Shown here piece by piece: positions 34,894 to 43,759 of a stretch of 64,000 bases of DNA. Position 1 is the first letter of the stretch, and every line of letters begins with the position of its first letter. The position numbers and the translations under genes were made by a program. The notes under the pieces were generated by a model. It worked only from the letters and a program-made list of their open reading frames with translations. It made no database searches and was not told the origin of the DNA. Source of the stretch: Candidatus Saganbacteria bacterium (lineage in GTDB: Bacteria; Margulisbacteria; WOR-1; O2-12-FULL-45-9); the NCBI GenBank assembly GCA_016932255.1, contig JAFGDE010000014.1:62001-126000 (forward strand). Reading direction: 5' to 3'.

Positions 34894-35387
34894 AGCCGAT
34901 CCAAAACCCACTTCTCAGCTTGTCTCATCCAGACGCGCGGCGAGAAAGTTTCCGGGGTCAGGTGCTTGACGAAAATAGTGTAGATACCCAGCATGTTCGC
35001 GCCAAGTATATCCGTGAACAGCTGATCGCCGATCATGGCAGCTTCGGCCGGAGCAGCTTGTAGGGTTTTCAAGGCGCGGCGGAAAGCAAAGGGCAGAGGT
35101 TTAAGGCCCAGCCCGGCGGCAGGCACACCCAGTGTTTCGCTGAAATAGTTGACCCGGCTGGGGTGGCGGCTGTTAGAAGCGAGAAAAAGCCTGAAGCCTT
35201 CGGCCTTTCTCTGATTGACCCAGTCAAGCACTTCGGGTGTTACATCGTTCATCCTGCGGGGGATCAGCGTGTCGTCAATATCCAGGATCAACGCCTTGAT
35301 CCCGGCCTGCTTCAGGCCGGTGAAGTCGATCTCCTGGATATTATTGACGATCTGGTCTGGTTTAAGCGGCTTGAACCAACCGTTCAA
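34890..35387 (-). CDS. YqeG-family HAD IIIA phosphatase
   Basis: 165-aa HAD phosphatase. Motif I is LILDIDDTLIP, motif II is FLASNSRHP, motif III Lys is in LKPLPFAFRRAL and motif IV is MIGDQLFTDILGAN. The family includes YqeG and mitochondrial PTPMT1-independent PGP phosphatases, so phosphatidylglycerophosphate is one possible substrate. The start overlaps the DUF4911 gene by 26 bases. Confidence 0.9.
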   Translation of the reverse strand: MNGWFKPLKPDQIVNNIQEIDFTGLKQAGIKALILDIDDTLIPRRMNDVTPEVLDWVNQRKAEGFRLFLASNSRHPSRVNYFSETLGVPAAGLGLKPLPFAFRRALKTLQAAPAEAAMIGDQLFTDILGANMLGIYTIFVKHLTPETFSPRVWMRQAEKWVLDRL

Positions 35388-35592
35388 TTTCCAATCTCCC
35401 GCTCAGGTAGTCGAGCAGTTTCTCAAAGTCGGCTTGAAAGTCAGGCGATACCATCAGTTTAAGAGTAGCGAAGTTCCCCGTTTCCGGTTTGGGGGTGCGG
35501 ATCGCGGCCATGCCCTCAAAAGCCTCGAAGAAAGGGCAGATCAGGTAGATGTCCTCTTTCTTTATCCTTAGAAAATAGTCGATCGAGTCCAT
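35362..35592 (-). CDS. DUF4911-like small protein, 76 aa
   Basis: Small soluble protein reading FFEAFEGMAAIRTPKPE then TLKLMVSPDFQADFEKLLDYL, the general pattern of DUF4911 proteins often found beside yqeG. The function is unknown. It overlaps yqeG and is preceded by the paired palindromic element copy 2. Confidence 0.7.
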   Translation of the reverse strand: MDSIDYFLRIKKEDIYLICPFFEAFEGMAAIRTPKPETGNFATLKLMVSPDFQADFEKLLDYLSGRLEIERLVQAA

Positions 35593-35605
35593 TGTTTACG
35601 CGCTC

Positions 35606-35679
35606 GGAACCTGAGAGTGAACCTCTCGGTTCCTCGCGCTCACCTCAAAATGGAGCCGCGACGTTTAGTCGCAGGCTCC
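35606..35679. repeat. paired palindromic element, copy 2 (intergenic)
   Basis: Same build as copy 1. The first hairpin (35606-35633) is GGAACC, T, GAGAG, loop TGAAC, CTCTC, GGTTCC. The second (35652-35679) is GGAGCC, GCGAC, loop GTTTA, GTCGC, A, GGCTCC. The inner stems differ from copy 1 but still pair. It lies between the binding-protein gene end and the DUF4911 start, and may terminate the upstream transcript. Confidence 0.75.
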
Positions 35680-35685
35680 TGACTT

Positions 35686-36477
35686 TTAGAGTTTTTCGAT
35701 GTAGAACAAGACGATGACCGGCTTGTCCTGGTATAACTGCTGATTGATCTGTTTCAACTTGGCGTGCCGCTCGCTTTTGAGCGCCAGAGCAAAACCGCTG
35801 ATCTGGTCCAGCAGTTTATCGACCTGCGCATTGCTATAGCCGGTAAAGTTGACGTCCGCGCCTGTCTTGAACAACGGCTCAATCAGGTCGGCGCTGTCAA
35901 CGTCGCTGACTTCGGCCTCACTGGTAAAGAGCTTGTCAATGCCTGCCTTGTAGCCCATCAGGAATATGTCATGTTTACCTGAAGCCAGTTCAGCCGCCCA
36001 CTTTTCCTCGTCCGCGGCGTCGATCTCGACCAGGTCAAGTTTAATGCCGATATAGCGCAGGTCGGCCTGGATCTGCTTGGCGATCTCGATCGTCATCAGG
36101 CCGTCAGTGTGCAGCAGTGACAGGCCCTTGATCCTGGGGTCTGACATGGAGTAGCCGGCCTCTTTCATCAGGGCCTTGGCAGCGGCAACATCCTGAACCG
36201 CCGGTTTCAGGTCAGGATCATAACCCAGCATGCCGGGCGGGATCGGGCTGATCGGCGTGACCTCTGAGCTGACGATCTTCTCGGCAATGCGTTTTTTGCT
36301 CAGGGCCTGATCGATCGCCTGCCTGACCGCAAGGTCTTTGACCGGGACCTCTTTCAGGTTGAAGCCCAAAAACCAGATGCCGTCGTACTGCGGCAGCTTG
36401 GCGGCAAAAGCCGCGCAATTGCTTAGCACCAGCAGGGCCAGGATCCAACAAACACCTATAGCCATTTTATTTTTCAT
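35686..36477 (-). CDS. short family 5 solute-binding protein, C-terminal lobe only
   Basis: 263-aa protein starting at ATG 36477 (GGAAGGAAA site), with signal peptide MAIGVCWILALLVLSNCAAFA. The mature protein begins at a point matching the middle of DppA/OppA-type proteins (FLGFNLKEVPVKDLAVRQAIDQAL), runs through PGMLGYDPDLKP and ADLRYIGIKLDLVEID, and ends in the normal C-terminus (QLYQDKPVIVLFYIEKL). The usual first 250 residues are absent, yet a signal peptide is attached, so this looks like a stable half-protein rather than random decay. No permease genes adjoin. It overlaps fumB by 11 bases. Confidence 0.8.
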   Translation of the reverse strand: MKNKMAIGVCWILALLVLSNCAAFAAKLPQYDGIWFLGFNLKEVPVKDLAVRQAIDQALSKKRIAEKIVSSEVTPISPIPPGMLGYDPDLKPAVQDVAAAKALMKEAGYSMSDPRIKGLSLLHTDGLMTIEIAKQIQADLRYIGIKLDLVEIDAADEEKWAAELASGKHDIFLMGYKAGIDKLFTSEAEVSDVDSADLIEPLFKTGADVNFTGYSNAQVDKLLDQISGFALALKSERHAKLKQINQQLYQDKPVIVLFYIEKL

Positions 36478-37039
36478 ATGTTTTCCTTCCTTCCTCAAAT
36501 AGGTCATTGCCTTTACTGTCGATCGCTACGATCGCCGGAAAGTTCATCACGTCAAGCTCCAGGACCGCTTCCGGACCGAGATCGGGATAAGCGAGCACAG
36601 TTGATCGTCTGACGTGCTTTGATAGCGCCGCGGCCGCGCCGCCTGGTACGACCAGATAAGCGGCGTTGTGTTTCTTCATGGCTTTTTTGACCGCGTCGCT
36701 GCGCCGGCCCTTGCCGATGGTGATCTTAACCCCGACCTTGAGCAGATCGGGGGTGAACGGGTCCATTCTTGTGGCAGTGGTCGGGCCGATCGAACCGATG
36801 GCAAAGCCTTTGCGCGCCGGGGTCGGTGAAGCGTAGTAAAGTATTGCGCCTTCCGGTTCAAAAGGAGGCTGCTTGCCGAAGATCTTGTGAGCCGAATCCC
36901 TGGCCGCGTAGATCTTACCGCAGATTAACACCCTGTCGCCGGCCTTAAGGGCGGCCACGGCCTTGTCGCTGAGCGGCGGGACCAATTTGATGGTCCTGGC
37001 TTTGAGCGGTTTCTTCTTTTTTGCTATTTTCTTTGCCAT
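36467..37039 (-). CDS. fumB: class I fumarate hydratase, beta subunit
   Basis: 190-aa beta subunit of the oxygen-sensitive [4Fe-4S] fumarase. Family blocks are LKAGDRVLICGKIYAARDSAHK, YYASPTPARKGFAIGSIGPTTATRMD, and KGRRSDAVKKAMKKHNAAYLVVPGGAAAAL. The N-terminus is Lys-rich. It directly follows the alpha-subunit gene and forms with it and mdh a small malate-fumarate operon. Symbol follows the two-subunit naming and is approximate. Confidence 0.92.
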   Translation of the reverse strand: MAKKIAKKKKPLKARTIKLVPPLSDKAVAALKAGDRVLICGKIYAARDSAHKIFGKQPPFEPEGAILYYASPTPARKGFAIGSIGPTTATRMDPFTPDLLKVGVKITIGKGRRSDAVKKAMKKHNAAYLVVPGGAAAALSKHVRRSTVLAYPDLGPEAVLELDVMNFPAIVAIDSKGNDLFEEGRKTYEK

Positions 37040-37882
37040 TTAGATAACTGCCTCTTTATAGCGATGCGCGTGGCATTCAATATTGACCGCGACAGGCAGG
37101 CTTGAAATATGGCAGGGCCCTTTGACGATGTTGACCGCCAGCACTGTCGTGCTGCCGCCTAGGCCCATGGGGCCGATGCCGCTGGCATTGATCCTTTCCA
37201 GCAATTCCTTTTCCCATTTGGCGATGTCAGAGGAGCTATGATGCGTGCCGACGCGGCGCAGCAGGGCTTTTTTAGCCAGCGCCGGCGCCTGATCGAAGCT
37301 GCCGCCGATGCCGATCCCGACGATCATGGGCGGGCAGGCGTTCGGCCCTGCCTGGACCGCTGTTTCGACGATAAAATCGCTGATCTCCTGCTGGCTGGAG
37401 GTGGGCTTGAACATTTTGACCGCGCTGCAGTTCTCGGCCCCGCCGCCTTTGGTCAGCACGCCGATCTTGATCTCTTCGCCGGGCACTAGCTTGAGATTGA
37501 TCACGGCTGGAGTGTTGTCGTTTGTGTTCACGCGCTTGAGCGGATCGGCAGTAACTGATTTTCTCAGGTAGCCTTCGTTATAGCCGCGGCTGACGCCTTC
37601 GTTGACCGCTTCGGTCAGGTCGCCGCCTATCAGTTGCACTTCCTGGCCCAGTTCGATGAAAACGAACGCCAGGCCACAGTCCTGGCAAATGGCCAGTTTA
37701 TCGCGCCAGGCGATCTTGGCGTTATTGATCAGTTGTCTTAGGATCTCCCGGCCGTTCGGTGATTCTTCCTTGGCCAAAGCCTTGTTCAAAGCCTCGACCA
37801 CGTCATCAGACAGGTTGGTATTGGCTTCAATACAGAGCTTCTTGACGGTATCGGTGACGCGTTTAGCGACTACTTCACGCAT
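37040..37882 (-). CDS. fumA: class I fumarate hydratase, alpha subunit
   Basis: 280-aa catalytic subunit. The cluster-ligand cysteines lie in AICQDCGLAFVF, GGGAENCSAVKM and QAGPNACPPMIVGIGIGGSFDQA. The C-terminal block GIGPMGLGGSTTVLAVNI is standard. It starts inside the end of mdh (13-base overlap). The reaction is fumarate to malate, in either direction; together with pckG it fits C4 metabolism. Confidence 0.94.
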   Translation of the reverse strand: MREVVAKRVTDTVKKLCIEANTNLSDDVVEALNKALAKEESPNGREILRQLINNAKIAWRDKLAICQDCGLAFVFIELGQEVQLIGGDLTEAVNEGVSRGYNEGYLRKSVTADPLKRVNTNDNTPAVINLKLVPGEEIKIGVLTKGGGAENCSAVKMFKPTSSQQEISDFIVETAVQAGPNACPPMIVGIGIGGSFDQAPALAKKALLRRVGTHHSSSDIAKWEKELLERINASGIGPMGLGGSTTVLAVNIVKGPCHISSLPVAVNIECHAHRYKEAVI

Positions 37883-38796
37883 TTTTGATTATTGGCCTTG
37901 ATGGCCTCGGCCGAACGTTTGAGCGCGGCCTCTTCTGCTTTAGTCAGCTCGATCTCCACTATTTGTTCCGCGCCGCCTTTGCCAAGTTTAGCCGGCAGGC
38001 CGATGTAGAGGTCGTTCAGGCCGTACTGGCCCTGGGCCAGGACAGAGGAGGGGATCAGTTCTTTTTTATCTTTGAGGATAGCCTCGGCCATGCGGACAGC
38101 GGCCGCGGCCGGAGCGTAATAAGCTGAGCCGGTCTTAAGGTGTGCCACTATCTCAGCCCCGCCGTTCTTGGTGCGCTCGACGATCGCGTCGATCTTAGCC
38201 TGCGGCAGGAGTTCCGTGATCGGTTTGCCTGAGACCTTGGTCTGGCTGGGCACCGGTACCATCAGGTCGCCGTGAGTTCCCAGTACCATGGCGGAAACGG
38301 AAGTCAGGGGGACGTTAAGTTCGATCGCGATAAAAGCAGCCATGCGGGCCAGATCGAGCAATGGCGCCATGCCGACGACCTTTTCCGGAACAAAGCCTGA
38401 GGCTTTCCAGGCTAGGTAAGTCATGGTGTCCAGCGGGTTGGTCACCGTCAAAATGATGCTGTTCGGAGCGTGTTGTTTGATGTTTTGAGCGACCGAGCTG
38501 ATGATCTGTGCGTTCTTTTTAAGCAGGTCGTCGCGGCTCATGCCCGGCTTTCTGGCCAGACCGGCGGTCACGATCACGATATCTGAGCCGGCAATGTCTT
38601 TATAATCATTGCTGCCGGTCACCAGGCTGTCATAGCCCACGATCGGGCCGGCCTGGAGCATGTCCAGGGCCTTGCCCTGCGGGACACCTTCTACTATATC
38701 AAGCAGCACAACATCGGCGAGTTGTCTGGCGGCCAGGCCGCGGGCTGCTTCAGCGCCAACGTTGCCGGCGCCGATAACACTGACTTTGGGGGTCAT
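37870..38796 (-). CDS. mdh: malate dehydrogenase (LDH-like type)
   Basis: 308-aa NAD-dependent enzyme. VSVIGAGNVGAEAARGLA is the Rossmann loop, ARKPGMSRDDLLKKNAQI the mobile substrate loop with the Arg that selects malate, TNPLDTMTYLAWKASG the Asn site, and LGTHGDLMVPVPSQTKV the catalytic His. I start it at ATG 38796 by homology; an ATG at 38808 would add four residues but overlaps a TATAAT box at 38807-38812. It leads the mdh-fumAB run. Confidence 0.94.
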   Translation of the reverse strand: MTPKVSVIGAGNVGAEAARGLAARQLADVVLLDIVEGVPQGKALDMLQAGPIVGYDSLVTGSNDYKDIAGSDIVIVTAGLARKPGMSRDDLLKKNAQIISSVAQNIKQHAPNSIILTVTNPLDTMTYLAWKASGFVPEKVVGMAPLLDLARMAAFIAIELNVPLTSVSAMVLGTHGDLMVPVPSQTKVSGKPITELLPQAKIDAIVERTKNGGAEIVAHLKTGSAYYAPAAAAVRMAEAILKDKKELIPSSVLAQGQYGLNDLYIGLPAKLGKGGAEQIVEIELTKAEEAALKRSAEAIKANNQKCVK

Positions 38797-38814
38797 GACA
38801 GAGGGCATTATAAT

Positions 38815-39621
38815 TCAGCTAACGTTGTTTGTCAATTCAACGAATTCTTCAAGTGAGAGGGTTTCCGGTCGTCGGGACAGGTCTATTTTTGTTGATCTTA
38901 TATTAAATTCTTTAAGTGAATTGCTTAGCTTTTTGCGGCGCTGCTGAAAGGCTGCGTGGACCAGGTCAAAGAGCTTTTTCTCGCTCTTTACTGGGAATTT
39001 CGGGGTTTGAAAAGGTCTAAGCACTACTACGGCCGAGCCGACCTCGGGCCAGGGATAAAAAGATGATTTTGAGACCAGGGAATTAAGCTCCACCTCGCAG
39101 TGATACTGGACAAAGATGGAAAACGAGCCGTATTTTTTGGAGCCGGGCTTGGCAGCCATGCGCTCGGCCACTTCTTTCTGTACCATAAGCACGGCAACTT
39201 CGGGCCGGTGCTTGGGGCTGACGATCTTTTCGACGATCGGAGCGGTGATGTAATAGGGCAGGTTGCCTACGACCTTATATTTGCGGCCCAGGGCCAGCTT
39301 GTCCAGATCGACCTTGAGTATGTCGCGGCCTTCGAAACTGATATTGTTGAACTGCTTGAGCACGTCCTTGCTGATCCTGAGCAATTCCTTGTCGATCTCA
39401 ATAGCGATCACGTGATGGGCTTGCGCTGCCAGCTCGCCGGTCACAATGCCCAGGCCTGAGCCGATCTCGATCACCAGGTCATCCCCGGTCAATTCAGCGG
39501 CTTTGACGATGCGTTGAAGCACTCCCGGGTCAACGAGAAAATGCTGTCCCAATCTCTTGCGCGGCAGACGGTTATAGCTGGCCAGAAGTTCTCTGGTGAT
39601 CTGGGAAAGGGTCGGCTTCAT
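38815..39621 (-). CDS. rsmA: 16S rRNA dimethyladenosine transferase (RsmA/KsgA)
   Basis: 268-aa SAM-dependent methyltransferase that dimethylates two adenines near the 3' end of 16S rRNA. The AdoMet motif is VIEIGSGLGIVTGELA, preceded by RLGQHFLVDPGVLQRIV, with catalytic NLPYYITAP. The C-terminal small domain (about 190-268) is present. It overlaps the pdxA stop by four bases, as part of one minus-strand run. Confidence 0.96.
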   Translation of the reverse strand: MKPTLSQITRELLASYNRLPRKRLGQHFLVDPGVLQRIVKAAELTGDDLVIEIGSGLGIVTGELAAQAHHVIAIEIDKELLRISKDVLKQFNNISFEGRDILKVDLDKLALGRKYKVVGNLPYYITAPIVEKIVSPKHRPEVAVLMVQKEVAERMAAKPGSKKYGSFSIFVQYHCEVELNSLVSKSSFYPWPEVGSAVVVLRPFQTPKFPVKSEKKLFDLVHAAFQQRRKKLSNSLKEFNIRSTKIDLSRRPETLSLEEFVELTNNVS

Positions 39622-40610
39622 TTATGGCGGGCGAAATGCGCCGCGACCTTGATCGCCTCGATCAGGCTGTTGGGGTTGGCCCAGCCTTTACCCGCGATAT
39701 CAAAGCCCGTGCCGTGATCGACCGAGGTCCGCACGATCGGCAGTCCAACGGTCACGTTAACTGATTTGTTGAATGATAGAAGCTTGAGCGGGATCAGGCC
39801 CTGGTCGTGGTACATGGCCACCACTAGATCGAACATGCCGATATTGGCCAGATAGAAGATGGCGTCAGGCGAGACCGGCCCATTAACATTGATGCCGAGT
39901 TTTTTGGCTTCGTCAACAGCCGGTTTAATGATCTTGATCTCTTCATCGCCGAACAAACCAGCTTCGCCGGCATGGGGGTTAAGGCCGGCCACGCCGATGC
40001 GCGGTTTCTTGCCCCTCAGTTTGAACAGGGTCTCATGGGCCAGCTTGATCCTGTTGACGATCTTTTTCTTGTCCAGGTGCTTGCTGACATCCTTGAGCGG
40101 CAGATGTGTCGTGACCAGCATGATCCAAAGCGTGTCGGAAACGAACATCATGGCATAGTTCTTGGCATGGGTGCGCGCGGCCAGGATCTCGGTGTGCCCC
40201 TGATATTTATATCCGGCTTTGTGCAAGGATTCCTTATTGATCGGTCCGGTGGCGATGGCGTCTATCTTGCCGTCCAGAGCCAGCTTGACGGCTTTGTCGA
40301 TGTAGTCAAAAGCCGCTTTGCCGGCGGCTTTTGAGACCTGGCTGGTCTTAAGCCTGGGGCTGACGTTGTTCAGGTCAAGCACATCGATCACGCCGCGGCT
40401 GAACTTGGCCTCAGAGACCTTCTTGACCGGGTTGATCTCAATATTAGGGATCTTGGCGACCTTCAGCCCCTGGCGCATGGCCCTGCGGTCGCCGATAACC
40501 AGGCAATTGGCGGTCAATTGGAGTTCCGGGGAAATCAAGGCCTTGGCGCAGACTTCGGGGCCGATGCCGGCCGGATCCCCCATGGTGACGCCGATAATAG
40601 GTCTATCCAC
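39618..40610 (-). CDS. pdxA: 4-hydroxythreonine-4-phosphate dehydrogenase
   Basis: 330-aa NAD-dependent enzyme of pyridoxal-phosphate synthesis. Starts IIGVTMGDPAGIGPEVCAKAL; metal-binding histidines appear in YQGHTEILA, TTHLPLKDV and AMYHDQGLIPLK; and VGLPIVRTSVDHGTGFDIAGKG is the signature near the end. It overlaps the aminotransferase gene by eight bases. Other steps of the DXP-dependent pathway are not in the window. Confidence 0.96.
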   Translation of the reverse strand: MDRPIIGVTMGDPAGIGPEVCAKALISPELQLTANCLVIGDRRAMRQGLKVAKIPNIEINPVKKVSEAKFSRGVIDVLDLNNVSPRLKTSQVSKAAGKAAFDYIDKAVKLALDGKIDAIATGPINKESLHKAGYKYQGHTEILAARTHAKNYAMMFVSDTLWIMLVTTHLPLKDVSKHLDKKKIVNRIKLAHETLFKLRGKKPRIGVAGLNPHAGEAGLFGDEEIKIIKPAVDEAKKLGINVNGPVSPDAIFYLANIGMFDLVVAMYHDQGLIPLKLLSFNKSVNVTVGLPIVRTSVDHGTGFDIAGKGWANPNSLIEAIKVAAHFARHK

Positions 40611-41778
40611 TGTACCTTATCCCTGCCTTTTTCAAGCGCTCAACAGCCTGGCTGATCTTTTCATCGGAATCGACCAGCGCCATCCTGACATAACCTTCAC
40701 CCAGATCGCCAAAGCCGATGCCGGGCGAGAGCACCACATCAGCTTTGTGCAACAGATGTTCGACGAAAGTCATGGCGTTGAAACCGGCGGGCACAGGGAT
40801 CCAGAGATAAAAAGTGGCCATAGGCTTTTTCAATTTCCAGCCCAGCGAGTTCAAACCCTCAACCGCGATGTCCCGCTTCATTTGGTAGCCCAGGCGCATC
40901 TCATCCAAGTATCTCTTTTCTGTCTTGAGCGCGACTGTGCCGGCCTTGACCGTGGCGGCAAAGGGTCCGTAATCCAGATTGGTCTTGATGCATTTAAGAG
41001 AGTTGACCAGCTCTTTGTTGCCGACCGCATATCCCAGGCGCCAGCCGGCCATGCCAAAAGTCTTGGACAGGCTGTGGAATTCAATGCAGACGTCCTTGGC
41101 GCCGGGGATCGAGAGGCAGGAGATGGGTTTCTTGCCCTCGAAATAAAGCTCGGCGTAAGCGAAGTCGTGGATCAGGATCAGGTTGTGCTTCTTGGCAAAA
41201 CGGACCGCTTTCTCAAAAAACTCTTTTGGCGCGGTCGCGGCTGTGGGATTGGTCGGATAGGAAAGAGAGAGGATCTTGGCCTTGTTGGCAATGCTCTCGT
41301 CAATGATATCGAGTTCCGGCAGGAAACCGTTCTTTTCGACTGTCGGCAGGATGATGGGCTCAGCACCCGCCAGGGCCGGACCGCGAAAATGTGAGGGATA
41401 CATCGGCAGAGGCACAAGTAAAGTATCGCCGGGGTTAAGGTAAGCCATATAAAAATGAGCCAGACCTTCCTTGCTGCCAACAAGAGTGGCAACCTCGTCC
41501 TTGTGAATGCTTATGCCGTATTGCTGTTTACACCAGTGGCAGACCGCGGCGATGAAGTCCGGGTCGCCTTCAAAGGACGAGTATTTGTGGCTTTTCGGTT
41601 CGTTTAAAGCCTTGATATGAGCCTCGATCGCGGCTTTGGGTGGCAGGTGGCTGGGCGAGCCGATGGTCAGATCGATCAGGTCTTTGCCCTTGGCGCGCTC
41701 CTCCTCTTTCAGCTTATCGAGCAAAGCGAAAACATAGGTCGGCAGTTTTGAAAGACGTTCAGCCTGTTCGAATTTCAT
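40603..41778 (-). CDS. class I/II aminotransferase (LL-diaminopimelate or related type)
   Basis: 391-aa PLP enzyme. The start is ATG 41778 (MKFEQAERL) with GAGG six bases upstream; the frame opens four residues earlier. Features are SKLPTYVFALLDKLK at the N-terminus as in DapL/AspC-like groups, LPMYPSHFRGP, YPTNPTAATAP, IHDFAYAELYFEGK and the PLP lysine in HSLSKTFGMAGWRLGYAVGN. The specific amino acid is not certain; alanine, aspartate or LL-diaminopimelate are options. Confidence 0.88.
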   Translation of the reverse strand: MKFEQAERLSKLPTYVFALLDKLKEEERAKGKDLIDLTIGSPSHLPPKAAIEAHIKALNEPKSHKYSSFEGDPDFIAAVCHWCKQQYGISIHKDEVATLVGSKEGLAHFYMAYLNPGDTLLVPLPMYPSHFRGPALAGAEPIILPTVEKNGFLPELDIIDESIANKAKILSLSYPTNPTAATAPKEFFEKAVRFAKKHNLILIHDFAYAELYFEGKKPISCLSIPGAKDVCIEFHSLSKTFGMAGWRLGYAVGNKELVNSLKCIKTNLDYGPFAATVKAGTVALKTEKRYLDEMRLGYQMKRDIAVEGLNSLGWKLKKPMATFYLWIPVPAGFNAMTFVEHLLHKADVVLSPGIGFGDLGEGYVRMALVDSDEKISQAVERLKKAGIRYSG

Positions 41779-42622
41779 TATAATCCTCAAACGAATCCTT
41801 GGCGTGATATGAGCTTCGGACGAACGGCCCGGCGATCACTTTCAGGCCCAGGCTTTGGCCGAAAACCTGGAATTCATCATATTCTTCAGGTCGGATATAT
41901 CTGGCGACCGGGACCTGACCCTTGCCCGGTGCCAAATATTGGCCAATGGTCACAATGTCGCAACCAGATTTTTTGAGGTCAGTTATGACTTGAAAAACCT
42001 CGGCTCGACTTTCGCCTAATCCTACCATAAAGCCGCTCTTGGTGTAAATATCGTTCTGCAGCTCTTTAGCTTGTCGCAGTAATTTGAGCGACCTTTGGTA
42101 ATCGGCCTGGGGCCGGATCTCTGAATAAAGCCTCGGCATGGTCTCAACATTATGGTTCAATACAGTCGGTCTAGCTGCCAGGACAGTGCGTAATGGTTTC
42201 GCGTCGCCTTGGAAGTCAGGGATCAGCACTTCGATCCGTAGTTTATTGTTCATGTCCCATAATTTTTTGATCACCGCGGCGAACTGGCCGGCGCCGCCGT
42301 CCGGCAGGTCGTCCCGCGTTACCGAAGTGATAACCACATAATCCAGACCGAGCTTGGCTGCCGCCTGGCTGATGCGTTCGGGTTCTTTGCTGTCCAGCGG
42401 CATGGGCCGGCCGTGCTTGACCCCGCAGTAGCGGCAATTCCTGGTGCAAATATCGCCCAGGATCATGAAGGTCAGGGTGTTTTTGGCAAAGCACTCGCCG
42501 ATATTGGGGCAGCTGGCTGATTCGCACACCGTATGGATAGACGGATCGCCGATCAAAGAACGGATCCGGCGGATATTCTTAAGTTTAGGGACGTTTTTGA
42601 CCAGATGTCGGGGCAGCGCCAC
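41759..42622 (-). CDS. lipA: lipoyl synthase
   Basis: Radical-SAM enzyme that inserts two sulfurs into octanoyl groups on lipoyl domains. The auxiliary cluster is CESASCPNIGEC (three Cys), the SAM cluster is CTRNCRYC, and the C-terminal RSSY motif is in FVRSSYHAKDSF. I favour GTG 42622, giving a 287-aa protein that starts just before the family's conserved N-terminus; an ATG at 42658 is also open. The first bases overlap the 3' end of pilT. lipB is not in view. Confidence 0.94.
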   Translation of the reverse strand: MALPRHLVKNVPKLKNIRRIRSLIGDPSIHTVCESASCPNIGECFAKNTLTFMILGDICTRNCRYCGVKHGRPMPLDSKEPERISQAAAKLGLDYVVITSVTRDDLPDGGAGQFAAVIKKLWDMNNKLRIEVLIPDFQGDAKPLRTVLAARPTVLNHNVETMPRLYSEIRPQADYQRSLKLLRQAKELQNDIYTKSGFMVGLGESRAEVFQVITDLKKSGCDIVTIGQYLAPGKGQVPVARYIRPEEYDEFQVFGQSLGLKVIAGPFVRSSYHAKDSFEDYNEIRTG

Positions 42623-43667
42623 TGAGGATCTTGTCCAGCCTTTCCCGGTTGATTGCATAAGCGATCGCCTCGTCCCGGCTGATCTGGTTGGCCTTATACA
42701 GCTTGGCGATCGAAGAGTCCATCGAGGTCATGCCGAATTTCTGGCCAAGTTCGATCATGGAATAAATATCCTGTGTTGCCCCTTTACGAATGATATTGCG
42801 GATCGCCGGGGTGGCCACCAGGATCTCCTGGGCCAGGACCAGGCCCTGGCCGTCCTTGCGCGGGATCAGCTGCTGCGATAGTATGCCCTGCAAGGTGAGC
42901 GAGAGCATGGAACGGATCTGCGGCTGCTGGTGAGGCGGAAAAACATCGATGATGCGGTCAACCGACTGGACCGCATCCTGAGTGTGCAGGGTCGAGATGA
43001 CCAGATGGCCTGTTTCCGCGGCCGTAATGGCCATCTGGATCGATTCAAGGTCGCGCATTTCTCCGACCAGGATGACATCGGGGATCTGGCGCAGGACGCG
43101 CTTCAGGGCTTCGGCAAAAGAGATCGTATCCAGGCCGACCTCACGCTGCTCGACGACCGAGAGCTTTGGACCGTGCACGAACTCGATCGGATCCTCGATC
43201 GTGATGATGTGGCAGGCGCGATTGGCATTGATCTGGTCGATCATTGAGGCCTGGGTCGTTGATTTGCCGCAGCCGGTAGGGCCGGTCACTAGGATCAGGC
43301 CGCGTTCCAGCGTGGTGAAATCCTTGACGATCGTGGGCATTTTAAGATCTTCAAGCGAGGGTATTTCCCTGGGGATGCGGCGGATCGTGGCCGCGATCGA
43401 ACCTTTCTGCAGGTGCAAATTGACGCGGTAGCGGCTGTGCTGGTCCTCAGCCGCCGTGTCCAGTTCTTTCCAGTTCTCAAATTCCTTGAGCTCGTCAGGC
43501 CGCAGGAAACAATCAAGCAGGCTTCTGATGGCTTCACCCGTCAGCTTGGTCTCCCCTTCCTGGAAAAGGGAGTTGTTGATGCGAAGATACGGCGGATGTC
43601 CGGCGACCAGCAGCAGGTCGGACGCCTTTTTTTGGTTCAATTGAAGCAACAGGCCTTTAATGTCCAT
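42585..43667 (-). CDS. pilT: type IV pilus retraction ATPase PilT
   Basis: 360-aa hexameric ATPase that pulls pili in, giving twitching motility. The N-terminal PAS-like domain has ASDLLLVAGHPPYLRIN; Walker A is GPTGCGKSTT (about 129-138); the Asp box and Walker B are ITIEDPIEFVH and VILVGEMRDLES; the His box is TGHLVISTLHT. The C-terminal AIAYAINRERL resembles the PilT AIRNLIRE region. AAGGAG precedes the start. It is divergent from the prepilin peptidase gene. Confidence 0.95.
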   Translation of the reverse strand: MDIKGLLLQLNQKKASDLLLVAGHPPYLRINNSLFQEGETKLTGEAIRSLLDCFLRPDELKEFENWKELDTAAEDQHSRYRVNLHLQKGSIAATIRRIPREIPSLEDLKMPTIVKDFTTLERGLILVTGPTGCGKSTTQASMIDQINANRACHIITIEDPIEFVHGPKLSVVEQREVGLDTISFAEALKRVLRQIPDVILVGEMRDLESIQMAITAAETGHLVISTLHTQDAVQSVDRIIDVFPPHQQPQIRSMLSLTLQGILSQQLIPRKDGQGLVLAQEILVATPAIRNIIRKGATQDIYSMIELGQKFGMTSMDSSIAKLYKANQISRDEAIAYAINRERLDKILSGAAPTSGQKRP

Positions 43668-43684
43668 TGGCTGACTCCTTGGTT

Positions 43685-43713
43685 TTGACTTTAAATTTGG
43701 TTTACTATATAAT
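43685..43713 (+). promoter_or_regulatory. sigma-70-type promoter of the prepilin peptidase operon
   Basis: TTGACT (43685-43690) and TATAAT (43708-43713) with a perfect 17-base spacer, 46 bases before ATG 43760. Confidence 0.7.
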
Positions 43714-43759
43714 TTCTCTAACGCAAAGTCAAGGTGAGCGCTTTAGGGCGCGGGGATCA

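Noticed and set aside
40318-41394. 358-codon plus-strand frame opposite pdxA and the aminotransferase
   Set aside because: It spans two clear enzyme genes on the other strand and has no family features; it results from codon bias.
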